Shown: one piece after another, positions 10,821 to 21,778 of the stretch
How positions within the stretch are numbered: the stretch's first letter is position 1
How the letters are laid out: each line of letters opens with the position of its first letter
Assembly: GCA_022606425.2 (NCBI GenBank)
Contig: JAHDVF020001299.1
Coordinates: 1 to 64,000, forward strand
Direction of reading: 5' to 3'
From: Lepidostoma basale
Taxonomy: Eukaryota; Arthropoda; Insecta; Trichoptera; Lepidostomatidae
Length of the DNA stretch: 64,000 nucleotides
Made by a program: the position numbers and the translations under genes
The notes under the pieces: model-generated
What the model saw: the letters and a program-made list of their open reading frames with translations, nothing else
What the model was told of the DNA's origin: nothing
Databases searched by the model: none

Positions 10821-11396
10821 ATTTGATTTGATTTGAAAAGAATGTAGCAAAATTTTTTTCTTTTTTTTTCTTTTAATTTGTATTGTTATTCGATAAAACA
10901 TTACATTAAAAACATTTTGTTGTAAATTTTATTTTTCATATTAAAAAATAATTATGAAATATCAGTGGATCGCAGTACATTCCTTACAAAACAAAAATTC
11001 GCCTGTTTTTATTTTTATTTTCTCATATTGGCTAAAAGCTCGGGCCACTAATGATCAGAAACTTAATATCCCCTTGTGCTTTTTAATCAGAATAAAAAAT
11101 AATGATCAACCGTCGCTGATGTCTACTATCTATTCTAAAAATAATAATAATAATTAATAGCTTTTATATGTAGCATATAATTTATTATCTCAACCGCTGT
11201 GATTAGTGGTAGGATGTTTACACGATGCACCGAAGCCATAGAAATGATGACATTCTAAGATTCTCAATGTCAAAAAATATGCATTTATTTCGGGACCGAC
11301 AACATTATAATTTATTATGTAAGGAATGTCGAATTTTAATGTAGATAAGTAGCTGCCTATCCAATAATAAATAATAAGTACTTAAACTGAGGAAAT
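10821..11396. other. AT-rich, nothing recognised
   Basis: Poly-T and AT-rich sequence. The open frame 10954-11157 has no recognisable content. Confidence 0.4.
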
Positions 11397-11397
11397 C

Positions 11398-11557
11398 TCG
11401 GCCACGTGAGTTGTCGGAGAAATCGACGTACATGCGTGACACGATTTATGAATGTTGGGCCGAATTGATATCGAGAGAAATCTGTCGGTAAAGAACAATG
11501 TGGCAATCCACATTTCTAATTGCACCTTCGGAGAGACGACGTGATGTTGAGTTAGTT
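11398..11557 (+). repeat. LINE 3' tail
   Basis: It has the same order as at 2819: CGGCCACGTGAGTTGTCGGA, AATCGACGTACATGCGTGAC, GTGGCAATCCACATTTCTAA and ACGACGTGATGTTGAGTTAG. It is more diverged than the 2819 copy. Confidence 0.65.
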
Positions 11558-11676
11558 TAATTTAACTGGTTATTGAAGGTGAAGGCGTTGACACTGTGGA
11601 ATTCTATTTTAAATACCTTGGAATTAAATTGAAAACCCTGTTATTGTTCCACTTTATCAATATAAAAAAATAGTTT

Positions 11677-11870
11677 AATAAAACGATGTTTTTTAACTCC
11701 TTCCACTTTTGTCTTTATTTCGACAGAGACCGGTTTCAGACTGGTCAGTCTGTCGATGCCAACGAGCTTGGCGAAACTGATCGCTGTCGAAATAAAGACA
11801 AAAGTGGATGTAGTTTAAAAAAATAACTTTCGACAAGAGATTTCAGTAAAATCATTTGATTTTATTAATA
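11677..11870. repeat. FB-D palindromic element
   Basis: The arms TCCACTTTTGTCTTTATTTC (11702) and GAAATAAAGACAAAAGTGGA (11788-11807) are perfect complements. They flank a diverged centre with CGGTTTCAGACTGGTCAG. A downstream ATTTCAGTAAAATCATTTGA is also present after the 35791 copy (ATTTCAGTAAAATCGTTTGA), so the mobile unit extends beyond the palindrome. Confidence 0.8.
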
Positions 11871-12039
11871 TGCTTGTATTTTATAAAATAAAAACATTTA
11901 ATAAATAAAAATGGTATAAAAAACAACGTTTTTAATTCAAATCAAATCTTATAAAAAGTAGTTATTTTTTATTATTTTAGAATCAGCTTTGGAATCATAT
12001 AATGAAACATTTTTTCATTGATTGTGTGAATAAAAATCT

Positions 12040-12395
12040 CTGCTTTTCTTTTAAAATAATCCGTAACCTCATTGAAAACCCATACCTCTTGGATTGTTAT
12101 GGCTTCAATGCACCGGACAGGTATGCTAGCGCTAGAAGACACGATCTGTTGTACATACCGCATAGCAGAACAAATGTCGTGGCGCAGCATACAACCCAGG
12201 GTACGGTGCTCTTGAATGAGGTGTCAGTCGATGTGGACATTCTCCAAATGCGTCCTTTAAGGATCGTATAGGTACATACCTATCAATTACCTGTCCCTTT
12301 AATTGTGTTTATTTTAATTGAGGGTGGGTGTCCACAATATATTTATACTTCTGATTGATATAATCCTTATTAAACATATTTATTTATTTCATATC
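12040..12395 (+). pseudogene. LINE C-terminal end, relative of 10141-10820
   Basis: The frame from 12002 reads DRYASARRHDLLYIPHSRTN, then VLLNEVSVDVDI. It aligns in order with DRYLRQRQHRLFYLPAARTN and LLNAVSSEIDVF in the 10.3-kb copy. The homology stops after the short C-terminal domain. Sequence beyond 12270 is AT-rich and may be the element's 3' UTR. Confidence 0.6.
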
Positions 12396-12996
12396 ACCCG
12401 TCCATCTTAAAGATTAGGTGCAAGTTGCCCAAGCGATAATATCGGCTTTGTAGTGGGTTTTTCCGAGTACCTAAAATACACTTAGTGACACTAACAATCA
12501 ACACAAAATTTATATTTAGAACGCAATATATTTAATCAGATTAAATTTAATGCATCTGCATCAAATACAGGCAGTAAATTCAATACAATAAACCGATTAA
12601 CAAATTTTTGCTTTAGTATTCTTTCACGATTGCATGTATATTTTGTCGAACGTAAAATATTTATTTTTTTATGTAGCGTAAACTTAAGGTGTTAACGTTT
12701 TTATGCATGCTAACACTGTTTTTTCCACTTTAAAAGTGGAAATTCAAAAGTGAAAAATAACACTATTTATTTCATAAAAAAATTTACATAAAAATGTTTT
12801 TCAATCAGTTGATCAGGAAGTCAAGCGCTTTGCCGTTAAGATCACAACCCGTATATGTGTACAAAATATTTAACAATTTCATATTAAATTGACATTTTTG
12901 GACATTCGTCAATAAAAAAATTACTCTTGAGTTACTTAAAACGAATTATAAATTGTAAATTATGGCAGTCCGCAGCATTATACCTTAAAATACATT
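12396..12996. other. AT-rich with a small local inverted repeat
   Basis: A small inverted repeat (CCACTTTAAAAGTGG, about 12726) was noted. No gene or shared repeat was recognised. Confidence 0.4.
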
Positions 12997-13212
12997 AAAA
13001 AAATAATGCAAATGAAAACGTCTGTTTTCTAGAAGTTTCATTATATTTTATGTGAATGATGTGTTTCGCCAGTCCAAGCCATTATCAAATGTGATAATGC
13101 CTTAGATAGGCGAAACATGTCATTTACATAAAATATAGTAAATCTTCTAGAAAACATACGTTTTTATTCATATTCATTATCAAAATTGGAGTTTTACATC
13201 ATCATAGTAAAA
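12997..13212. repeat. Fold-back MITE, family FB-A
   Basis: The left arm is GTTTTCTAGAAGTTTCATTA with TGATGTGTTTCGCC. The right arm is GGCGAAACATGTCATTTACA with CTTCTAGAAAACATACG. The outer end is GGAGTTTTACATCATCATAG. A well-formed palindrome. Confidence 0.85.
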
Positions 13213-13399
13213 TAAAATATTTATTTTCATTATTTTTTGTGCGCTTGTCCTCAAAATTACCCGATAACCTAATTAAAGCGATGATAAACGATAAGTTGAT
13301 ACTTGAATAACACTTTCTGGTAATGCAACTAAGTATTTTTTTGGTAAATAATGATCTAATAAATTGCATTGCTTTAATTATTGTAATTATATTTTACAA

Positions 13400-13580
13400 T
13401 TTGACAGATTTAAAATCATCTAACAGCAAAATTCTGGCCTTTGTAAATAGGTGTCTCCGCACAATGTATTTTTTGGCCCCAAAAATATCATGTCGCCGAT
13501 TTATCATGTCTCAGATCCATGACATGAAAACTCAATCAAGGAGTAAATTGCTCAGCGCATACGGCCATGCATTGTAGATA
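13400..13580 (+). pseudogene. Possible LINE scrap (FVNRCLR motif)
   Basis: The frame 13323-13577 contains KILAFVNRCLRTMYFLAPKI. The FVNRCLR core recurs in many non-LTR reverse transcriptases before the C-terminal region. Only about 50 codons carry the resemblance and the N-terminal part is AT-driven. Confidence 0.45.
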
Positions 13581-13700
13581 CTTTAAGACGCATCGCTCAA
13601 AACTAAAACATGATGGAGTGTTATCCTTAATGCAAAAAATGAGCCAGACCTAATAATGTGAAAGATTTTATTCATTAACATAAAAGTGGTGAAAAAAAAC

Positions 13701-13905
13701 CGGGTGGTGGTCTAGGGGATAGAACGCTTGGCTCCTGATCCAGGGTGCATGGGTTCAAGCCTGGACACGACCAGGTTCCTTCTTCATAATAATGAGCTAT
13801 TTTCTGCTCACATTGAAGATTGTAAAATAAATTCTAATATAATGATATTAGAATTTATTCTAAGATATAAATCCTTGATGTTAGTCTTTTTTAAAAAGAA
13901 AAAAA
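13701..13905 (+). repeat. SINE-B, tRNA-derived
   Basis: The head GGGTGGTGGTCTAGGGGATA supplies an A-box (TGGTCTAGGGG) and GGTTCAAGCCT a B-box at about 13752. The body runs TCCTTCTTCATAATAATGAG, CTGCTCACATTGAAGATTGT, AATAAATTCTAATATAATGA. Near-identical copies are at 27358 (+) and 39675 (-). The extra TATTAGAATTTATTC here makes a local hairpin within the tail. Confidence 0.85.
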
Positions 13906-14034
13906 ATCAAATCCTACCAATAAGAGAATAAATGTGTTATATTAAATTGTAAAGGTGGTAAATTTTGATTCATTATTATTTTTATATTAAAATATTGGAG
14001 ACTCATTTAGAGACAGATTATACTACTTTACTTA

Positions 14035-14420
14035 CTCACCTAAACAGACGTCGTCCACTGCTGGACATAGGCCTCCGCCATACTTCTCCACGTATTCCTG
14101 TCTTGTGCCTTTCGCATCCAATCGTCAGCAATTCTTCTAATATCATCGGACCATCGCGTTGGGGGTCTCCTTCTGTTTCTTTTATCTTCGCGAGGTCTCC
14201 ACTCTACCACCCTTCTGGTCCATCTATCGTCTACCAATCTGGCAACATGTCCCACAAATTACCATTTAAGCTTAGCTGCCCTTTCGACGAACTGTTACTC
14301 CCGACCTTCTACGTATTTCGGTATTTCTTATCCGGTCTGAAAGTCTTACGTGTAGCATGGCTCTTTCGTGTTTCCTCTCTGCTACACGGAGTCTCCTTAT
14401 GGTCGACTTGGTTAGTAATT
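14035..14420 (-). pseudogene. RTE-type LINE C-terminal fragment
   Basis: The minus strand from about 14410 reads LRVAERKHERAMLHVRLSDR and IRNTEIRRRSGVT. After a small frame disruption it reads GHVARLVDDRWTRRVVEWRP, PPTRWSDDIRRIADDWMRKA and QDRNTWRSMAEAYVQQW, ending near 14040. This is the typical RTE C-terminus, about 125 residues, 5'-truncated, with one or two frameshifts. Confidence 0.85.
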
Positions 14421-16590
14421 TAGAAGTACGCATTGATCATACATTTTTCGTTTCATATTAAATTAACATATATCAGACAAAATCGAATATGAATCAATAA
14501 TAAAAAAGTAAAATTTAATGTTTTCTTTCTTTTAAGCTGAAATATAAATATAATCATAAGAATTGTAATTCAATTTTTATTTTAATAACATCCTTGATGT
14601 GTTAATATTTTACTTTATAATTCTATAAAGCAATATTTTTTGTGAAACTTTGTTTTTCCTAGTTTTTTCAGACTTATTTCGAAGGTTTTATTCCTTCATA
14701 ATCTACATAAACTTAATTATTGAAATACGAAAGTTTTAAAGAATTCAAAATATAGAAATAGATTTACGCCGCTCTGAATAAACTTAGTATATTAATCACA
14801 GAGTTAGTATTATTTTCATTATAATTAATTATGAAAATGCATAAAAGCGTATGTATGTCAACAATATTTGGCGATAAATAACCATCTCGCTAGGTATCCT
14901 TCCACGCTAAATGGATCTCTATGGACTGATAAAGAAGTAATATGGCCTTGACTACGATCAAATAAGTGAGGCAACTTGTATGATTTGCGCATGTATTTAA
15001 TAAAAATATCGGACGAGTAGTTGTGAATAGAGCATGCATTTAGATCTATCTGCTATACCTGTGTGGGAACATGTGCCATTAGATTAACGTGGCCGTACAG
15101 TCCTCTCATACGATAAGTATGCTCTGCTTTTATTTGATTCCATTTTTAAATATTTTCATGCCTTTAACACTCACCGCACGGCGAAGGTTTCCGGGTGACA
15201 CGCGAGTTCATTCCTATTGAGGCATTTTACACATTTTTTGCATTATTCGACTTTTATTTAATGATAAAACCACAAGTAACCATTAAAATTATTAATCTTA
15301 TTGCTACTGCCTTATATAAATTTAAAAAAAGAAATTAACGGGATAGGTACTCAGAGTCCAGGACCATTAGGTAAAGTACTAATTTTGAGCCATAAATTGA
15401 GTGTTATATTTCGTACAACTCGATGCCAAAAATGTTATACTTTTAAAACTTACAAATAAATCAATTTAATTTCATGGAATAAATCAATTATTTTGATTCT
15501 AACCAAAACATTATAAAGCGGACTAAGTACACACACCGTCGGTCAAAATACTGGTAATAAAAATATATATATTATTTTTCCACTATACGATAAAATTACG
15601 TAAAAGTAATTTCAAATTATATTTTGAAAAATATTTTTAACCACTAATTTTATTCATCAAACTATTTAGTACTTACAAATATTTGAAACTATTACAACTT
15701 AAGAACAATTTCCACAGTTCAACATCATTATATGCGTTCAGCAGTAATGTACTAATATTTACTGAGGGTTTTAAAAAATAATTCTGTCCATTTAAAGGAA
15801 TCAAACTAATTAACTAGGGGCATAAAAATAGTCATTTAATTCTAAATATAATGATTTATATTACTTATTAAGTTCATAGATTTTCAAAAATAACGCGTTT
15901 TATTTTTATATACAAATGTAACATTCCCGAAATACAGCAACAGATTTATATTCTTAAATCACAATTTAAAATAAATAGTTCAAAAGGGGTTATTTTTTAA
16001 CACTAATAAGCTTTAAATAATTAAACGTAAAATGATAAGTACATACAATAAATATACAAAAAAATATCGTTAATTTTTTTTTGTACATGACAAAGCAATC
16101 TACTTTCAATGCCTCCAGAATTCTGGTTATTATGCGTTTAGAAATAATAATGTCTTTAGATAAAAAATATATTAAACACTATTTTATAATACTTAACTAA
16201 TTAAATGTTTATCGTTGTTCATAAAGTGCAAAAATACTTGAAAGAAAAAAAACATTCACTGATAACACAATGGGTGAATATTCATATTTCCGATGTAGGC
16301 TGATTTCTTGGGTTAGCCGGGGTCACTTTCTTTGACCTTTTGCTCTCTATATGGCGATCACTTTCTTTGCTATCTTACAAACACGGTGCACACTATAACG
16401 ACTACTCTATTTACTAATGCGGTTATCGCACAAGTCAGAAGTCTTATTCTCTTATAAAAATTACTAATTAAATTAATCTTATTGCCTACACATGTATTAC
16501 ATTACCAAAATTCACTTACAATCTATCTACAATAATTCCATGCTCAAAATTCTAAACATCTGCATTCAAGCAAAAAATATTAACTTCTTT
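14421..16590. other. 2.2 kb AT-rich, no gene or shared repeat seen
   Basis: No long open frame and none of the repeat families of the window. A slightly less AT-rich stretch at 14880-15240 has no recognisable motif. Confidence 0.4.
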
Positions 16591-16591
16591 T

Positions 16592-16750
16592 GAGATTGAT
16601 GGGCCAGACGCACCCTGGTGTGGCGACCGAGAACTGGTCAAAGAAACTTGGAAAGATTACAAGCATGATGGTCTGATGACATCGGGAGAGTGGGAGGAAG
16701 TCAATGGCGAGGGATATAGAGTTGTGGTAGCCGTGAAGGGAGACCTATGT
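16592..16750 (+). pseudogene. RTE-like LINE fragment
   Basis: GGGCCAGACGCACCCTGGTG, then GGCGACCGAGAACTGG and a GTAGCCGTGAAGGGAGACCT end, match the minus-strand piece at 8358-8612. The reading frame is interrupted. Confidence 0.6.
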
Positions 16751-16751
16751 T

Positions 16752-16826
16752 TATGTGAATCACTGAAAAGCGTATCTCACGGATACAATGTATATGTGAA
16801 TCACTGAAAAGCGTATCTCACGGATA
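16752..16826 (+). repeat. 34-bp tandem duplication at the end of a LINE scrap
   Basis: Two identical 34-bp units (16752-16785 and 16793-16826) share GTGAATCACTGAAAAGCGTA and are separated by 7 bp. The duplication begins within the end of the LINE fragment. Confidence 0.9.
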
Positions 16827-16894
16827 TTTGGGCGTTTGTTTTATTTAATTACGTCACTTCGAACAGTGTCTATTTTATTTTAACATGGGTCATA

Positions 16895-16965
16895 AGATGT
16901 GACCCACCACACATCCGAAGCTGTTATAGGACGTAGCAGCTTCCTTTCGTCGGCTTATTTTTAAT
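16895..16965 (-). repeat. Family E repeat, short fragment
   Basis: TCCGAAGCTGTTATAGGACG and CTTTCGTCGGCTT match the 37200-37318 copy (TCCGAAGCTGTTAAAGGCGC, CTTTCGTCAGCTT). Confidence 0.55.
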
Positions 16966-17334
16966 TAAATAGTTCAAAATGTCGAATTGTACATTTACAT
17001 TTCACTATGCACAAAGTTCACTCATCAATCGTGGAAAAGTGTGACACTTGATTAATGGCGGATAATAATGATCATGACGTTATAATTTAATTAATTTCAA
17101 CCACTGACTACTATTTATTTTAAGCGTTACAACCATTTTTAGCATAAGTCAAATTCCTCCAAATAATCACAATTAAAAAATGCTCGACAACGAGGTTCTT
17201 TGGATCAAAGAAAATAAATTCCTTGGTGTAATACTTGGAGGATTACATATATAAATCAAATAAAGTCACTTATAGGATAGGATATATCTTAGGATACCCA
17301 ACTAACAGCTTAACAGATCCTGCAAAATTGAAGT
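16966..17334. other. AT-rich, nothing recognised
   Basis: No gene or shared repeat could be supported. Confidence 0.4.
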
Positions 17335-17525
17335 CATAGTGAGAAAGAGTTTGCAGAGAAGTCTATTCTAGAGAGACCACATCGAGCGGATGGACCCAGC
17401 GAGGATTCTCAAGATTGTGATGTTCTAGGGGACCTTCGACCACCAGGATGACCACCAAAGAAATATAGAAAAAGTTGGACGTCTTCGTGATTGGACCAAG
17501 TTTGATATCCTGTCTAAACAGATCA
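17335..17525 (+). pseudogene. LINE fragment (IERMDPARI block)
   Basis: A broken plus-strand frame gives HIERMDPARILKIV, comparable to HVQRMDPSRIPHVV in the 26672-26885 fragment. Such RMDPSRI and GRPRKRW-like stretches are common in the C-terminal region of RTE-like elements. Stops interrupt every frame. Confidence 0.55.
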
Positions 17526-17916
17526 CAAGATCTACATAACAACCCACCAAATCACTATTCCAATAATATTCTCATCACACATAAGAGGAACAATTAGCCA
17601 AAAGAATTGAACCTCTTTATATGAGAAGTCTAAGAACAATCCAAAAAATACATTATATAGAATCATTTCGAGAATTAGCCACCCTTGTAATTGCATAGTA
17701 AAAAAACTAACCCAAAACACAATAAATTTACATTACATAGAATCATTTCAAAAATTAATTACCTATGCAAGTGCTTTTTAATTATATAGAAAACAACAAC
17801 ACTTACAACTTAATAACAGTAATGGATTATTTAGAATCAGAAAAGAAAATTAACCCCCACCACTATCATTTATTATATAAACACAAGTGGAAGCACACTA
17901 AATAAACAATAATAAA
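17526..17916. other. AT-rich, nothing recognised
   Basis: No gene or shared repeat could be supported. Confidence 0.4.
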
Positions 17917-18192
17917 TAATGTCTTCTATATACGCCATACTTTGAGTTGTTATGATGGTTTATTTCTCTTTTTCTTTTTTATGTGCTTTGAATATACAAC
18001 ACTGATATTAAAAAAATAAAATTATAGCATCTGTCAGATCATGTAAACAATTTTATAATATTTTTTTAAATGTATCTTTATAATATATATTACTGAAGAA
18101 GGACTGTTTGTCCGAAACATGTCTATATAATTTTTTTTTTTAATATAAGTGTTGTATATACAAAGAAAATAAAGTGAAATTTATAATAATGA
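17917..18192. repeat. Fold-back element, family FB-C
   Basis: It shares with 28860-29145 the start CTTCTATATACGCCATACTT, the core GAAGAAGGACTGTTTGTCCG with AAACATGTCTATATAATTTT, and the end AATATAAGTGTTGTATATAC. The left arm here is more degraded than in the 28.9-kb copy, so the palindrome is partly lost. Confidence 0.75.
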
Positions 18193-19380
18193 AATTTTGT
18201 ATATATATTTTTTTGGTTTCATTATTTGAGACGAAGTCCATCGTAGACAAAATTGTGTAAATTGATTCAAGCGTTTTAATTGTTTAATAATTACTATTGG
18301 GCACAAACAGATGTTGATTTTTTAACTAGACCATGTAAACAAAATGGATAAATAAATATATCGGTGAGTAACTTCTAAGAAGCATCTTTTCGCACCGTTA
18401 TCAGCGTTTGAGGCCACACACACATTTGCCAAAAATTCGCCAACACCACTACATGGGCGGGTTAAACAATTTGCGAATAGATTTTCTTATCAGCTCTGCG
18501 TACGGCCGACGCACACAGCCAAGCCGAATAAATGTGTTATATAACTCGATGCACTTTAAATTGTGTGAACGATATGAAAGGTGTTCTCCACATTTTGCAA
18601 ATATTATTCGCATGCGCAGGTCTCGTGTATTACTCGTACATCGGCTAGCATTTACATCGATTATGCTCATTTCGATCTAATTTCATTCGTTCTATTCTGC
18701 TTTCTTTAGAACTACGGCTGGGATTTGATTGTCACTCTGTCTATGGTCCCGCCATACATGCAGATAACACTAAAAAAAACACTTTTAATATTTCTAAACA
18801 ATATATACTTAGGAAATTGAAAGTAACTCTGTTTAATCCACTATTTACGAGGATACCTCCATCTTCAGGTGTAAAAATATAATAAAAATTAACAAAAGAA
18901 GACTAATGAAAAACGCATTTAAAATCGATACAATAATTCAAATTTTTTAATTTACATGGGCTATTTGTTATAAGTACTAACAATTTTTTTTAACAGTAGG
19001 AACTAATAAATAATATTAAATAATAATAAAACGTGATGATAATATAAACAAATATAATAAATTGTAAATTAGATAAAACATGCATTATAAAATACATAAT
19101 TTATATAGAAATGAATAAATGATTAATTTGCATTTGATTGGGAATGGGAGCTTGGGAAATTAAATGTAGACAAAGTATTTAAGGAGAAAGAAGTAAAAAG
19201 AAGAATCTGATTATTAATTATCTTTTCACCCAATTTCACTTACATATATTTTCAATTTATTTATTCATATATATTTTCAATTTCAAAATATATATGTATA
19301 AAAAAGGCATGGGATTTAATGGGAAGCGGACATAGAGGAAAATAGCAGTAGATTAAATGTGGCCTGGTTCCTTTTGATTT
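18193..19380. other. AT-rich; one less AT-rich patch of unknown nature
   Basis: The segment 18400-18680 (beginning GCGTTTGAGGCCACACACAC) is richer in GC, with opposed open frames of about 90 and 73 codons. Neither frame has a recognisable motif. It could be an unrecognised DNA transposon end. The remainder is AT-rich. Confidence 0.35.
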
Positions 19381-19384
19381 ATTT

Positions 19385-19505
19385 TATATAAACACTTTTT
19401 ATTTCTAACGTAAGTCCAGCATCGACGAGGGACGGGACTATGGATTGAATGAGCGAAGCTGACGAAAGGCGCCGTTCGCCTATAACAGCTTCGGATAAGC
19501 GATGG
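19385..19505 (+). repeat. Family E repeat
   Basis: TAACGTAAGTCCAGCATCGA, GAGCGAAGCTGACGAAAGGC and ACAGCTTCGGATAAGCGATG match the reverse complement of 37200-37318. A trailing CCTCTATGTCCTATGTCCTA is a short direct repeat. Coding capacity is absent; the class is unknown. Confidence 0.65.
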
Positions 19506-19531
19506 CAATCCTCTATGTCCTATGTCCTATG

Positions 19532-19672
19532 TTACACTGTCGTTGGTCTGGTGTAAAATTTACGTGACAGTAAAATGGCTATAGATTAGCTACCAATCAC
19601 ATGTCATGAGAATAAATAGCTAAAAAGTTGTTTGCCTTATTTGGTTTCAAATAACCTACTGTGTACAGACGT
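19532..19672 (+). repeat. SINE-A, head missing
   Basis: The body TTACACTGTCGTTGGTCTGG, TTTACGTGACAGTAAAATGG, AATCACATGTCATGAGAATA and a tail containing GGTTTCAAATAACCTACTG are present. It is truncated at the 5' end, directly after the family E repeat. Confidence 0.75.
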
Positions 19673-19736
19673 GGAAATTCGTTGGTATTAATTATGGTAA
19701 AATAAACTTTGATTAGAAGCCATTACTTGGTGGTTG

Positions 19737-19858
19737 GACATATTTAACACTTTATTAAATACTTTTTGTACTTGGTATATAACCACTTTATTTGGTGGTT
19801 TGGTAATAAAATAAAGTGGTTGTATACCAAGTACAAAAAGCGTTTAATTAAGTTTTAG
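19737..19858. repeat. Palindromic element, single copy in window
   Basis: The left arm has TACTTTTTGTACTTGGTATA then TAACCACTTTATT. The right arm has AATAAAGTGGTTGTATACCA then AGTACAAAAAGCGTTTAATT. The arms are nearly perfect complements over about 50 bp around a short TGGTGGTTTGGT centre. It resembles the other fold-back elements in design but not in sequence. Confidence 0.8.
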
Positions 19859-20509
19859 TTATGTTAAAATAGTTTTAAAAAAACGTGTAAGCGACACTTC
19901 AGAATGGTATTTTAAAAAGTTTCCTTCCGCATTTATCATTTTTTACTGGTTTCATAATTCTATCGGAAGTCAATTGATTTAACTACAGTATTGATTTCAA
20001 AAATACAAAAATTAATTAATTGTCAGATTATAAATTAGATTCGATTTTTACTTATATCCGTTATATATTTCTCCAACATAATTCTATGAAGAAAAGTTGG
20101 TTTGAATTGATTCTAAAAAATTATCACATTAATTGTGCATTCGGATTTAATTGGTCAACTATTCCATTGTTAGAAATGATGTCTACTTTTCAGAAATCGT
20201 AATAATTTTCCTTTTATTCCTACATTCCTTACCGATTATCCGTCGTGATCGGAATTCAAGGAATAAATTACATGCGTTTTCTAGAACAATCAAAAGAATC
20301 ATTTATTACTTCAGTGAAAACGAGACTAAACGAACTCGCACATGTAGAGTTAAGGATACAACAGACACCCGTAAAATAATTCAAAAATAGAATCTATAAC
20401 GGTTCTTATTTAAAGTTTGCTAAGTTTTAACACATCATCGATTTAAAAACACTATTTAATTGAAAACAGTTTCACCCTAGTAGGAAAACTATGAGTTTTC
20501 TTTCTTATT
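19859..20509. other. AT-rich, nothing recognised
   Basis: The open frames 20020-20202 and 20151-20390 overlap in different frames and show no motif. Confidence 0.4.
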
Positions 20510-20728
20510 TATATGTGAAATTAGTGGTTGGTTTTCTAGAAGTTTTAATCAATTTTATGGGAATGACATGTTTCGCCCTTCTAAGGCATTATCAAATGTC
20601 ATTGATATATATTCCCTTATAAGGGCGAAACATGTCATTCCCATAAAATATAATAAAACTTCTAGAAAACTGACGTTTTAATTCGTATTAATTACTTAAT
20701 ATAGAGTTTTTCACAAGAAACAATAAAT
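20510..20728. repeat. Fold-back MITE, family FB-A
   Basis: Among the best copies: GGTTTTCTAGAAGTTTTAAT, ATGGGAATGACATGTTTCGC and TAAGGCATTATCAAATGTCA on the left, and GGGCGAAACATGTCATTCCC and AATAAAACTTCTAGAAAACT on the right. It ends in CACAAGAAACAATAAATG. Confidence 0.88.
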
Positions 20729-20871
20729 GCGAGTCAAACTACTCGTAGATTAACAAGTGGAATAAAACTGAACACATATTATTGAAAATTTTAGTCAGAA
20801 TATTTATTATGTCCTCAAAAATGACGTTAAACTCCATATTAAATCATAATTAAAAATGAAATCGTCGATAT

Positions 20872-21010
20872 TTGAGTTTTATTATTATTTAGGCATAGGG
20901 AACATTTGACAATGCCTTAGCAAGGCAAAACATGTCATTCCCATAAAATATAATAAAACTTCTAGAAAATAGACATTTCAGCATTCATATTTCGTTGACA
21001 TAATAACATA
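20872..21010. repeat. FB-A, right half
   Basis: The right arm GCAAGGCAAAACATGTCATT, CCCATAAAATATAATAAAAC, TTCTAGAAAATAGACATTT is intact. The left arm is reduced to TTTGAGTTTTATTATTATTT and TGACAATGCC. Confidence 0.7.
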
Positions 21011-21021
21011 GCAGTAATAAT

Positions 21022-21262
21022 ATTCTGAGACGGAACCCAGCCTGCATCGCTCAGGGTGCACTAGACCGGTCCCCTATGGGGGGAAAGAGAAAGCGAGGCA
21101 GACCTAGAGCCACCTGGAGAAGAACCCTGCAGGACGAGGTTAAGGCGGCAGGCCTCACTTGGGATGATATTAGGCATCAGGCATGCGATAGAGTCGGGTG
21201 GAGAAGGTTCCTTGAGGCCCTATGCACCACGGAGGTGTGACAGGACAAAAAGAAGAAGAAGA
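21022..21262 (+). pseudogene. LINE C-terminal end, 71 codons still open
   Basis: From 21025 the frame is uninterrupted to TGA at 21238-21240. It reads LRRNPACIAQGALDRSPMGG, KRKRGRPRATWRRTLQDEVK, AAGLTWDDIRHQACDRVGWR, RFLEALCTTEV. The GKRKRGRPRATWRR and DRVGWRRFLEALC blocks are typical of non-LTR element C-termini. A 3' end of AAAAAGAAGAAGAAGAAAG follows. There is no ATG, so only the 3' piece was copied. The lack of stops suggests a fairly recent insertion. Confidence 0.8.
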
Positions 21263-21442
21263 AAGAATAATATTAAGCCTGTTGAAGCAGTGATATTAAA
21301 ATGGGTACATTTATGATTTTACTGAAGTCTGTTGATAAAAGTTATTTTTAAATAATAATTATTACAACAACATTTTGAATGTACACAAATTCTTGTAGAT
21401 AAATATTGGATTTCACCCATTGCGGATAAATTATTTTTATTT

Positions 21443-21646
21443 TATAAGGATTAATTGTATCTCAATAGAGACGAAGATGTAAATTGTTTCTGGGAAGAAG
21501 GTGGTGGCCGAGGCGCTTACAGGACTTATGACCTGTCAACCCAACCAATGACAGGTCATAAGTCCTGTTAGCGCCTCGGCCACCACCTTCTGTTCCCAGA
21601 AACAATTTACATCTTCGTCTCTATTGAGATACAATTAATCCTTATA
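21443..21646. repeat. 204-bp near-perfect palindrome, family FB-B
   Basis: The two arms of about 97 bp are almost exact complements. The left arm runs TATAAGGATTAATTGTATCT, ATAGAGACGAAGATGTAAAT, GTGGTGGCCGAGGCGCTTAC, AGGACTTATGACCTGTCA. The right arm returns through TGACAGGTCATAAGTCCTGT to ACAATTAATCCTTATA. The centre is ACCCAACCA. Half-elements with the same outer start lie at 28155 and 33242. Such a sequence can form a long hairpin or cruciform. Confidence 0.92.
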
Positions 21647-21663
21647 TAATAATTATTATACCA

Positions 21664-21778
21664 TTTATAAAACAATGTTTTTTTAATAGCTACTTTCACA
21701 TTTGTCTTTATTTCGACAGCGAGCCTTGCGAAACCGGTAGCTTTTCGAAATAAAACAAAAGTGAAAGCAGCTCTTAAC
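21664..21778. repeat. FB-D palindromic element
   Basis: The arms CTTTCACATTTGTCTTTATT and AATAAAACAAAAGTGAAAGC are inverted around the centre GCGAGCCTTGCGAAACCGGT. It sits 17 bp after the FB-B palindrome and runs into a LINE 3' end. Confidence 0.8.

Noticed and set aside
13701..13775. tRNA gene at the SINE-B head (also 27358, 39842 minus)
   Set aside because: Same reasoning: repeated head plus body, poor cloverleaf, high copy number.
18408..18680. Opposed 90- and 73-codon frames in a GC-richer patch
   Set aside because: No motif; mutual overlap on both strands suggests chance or an unrecognised transposon.
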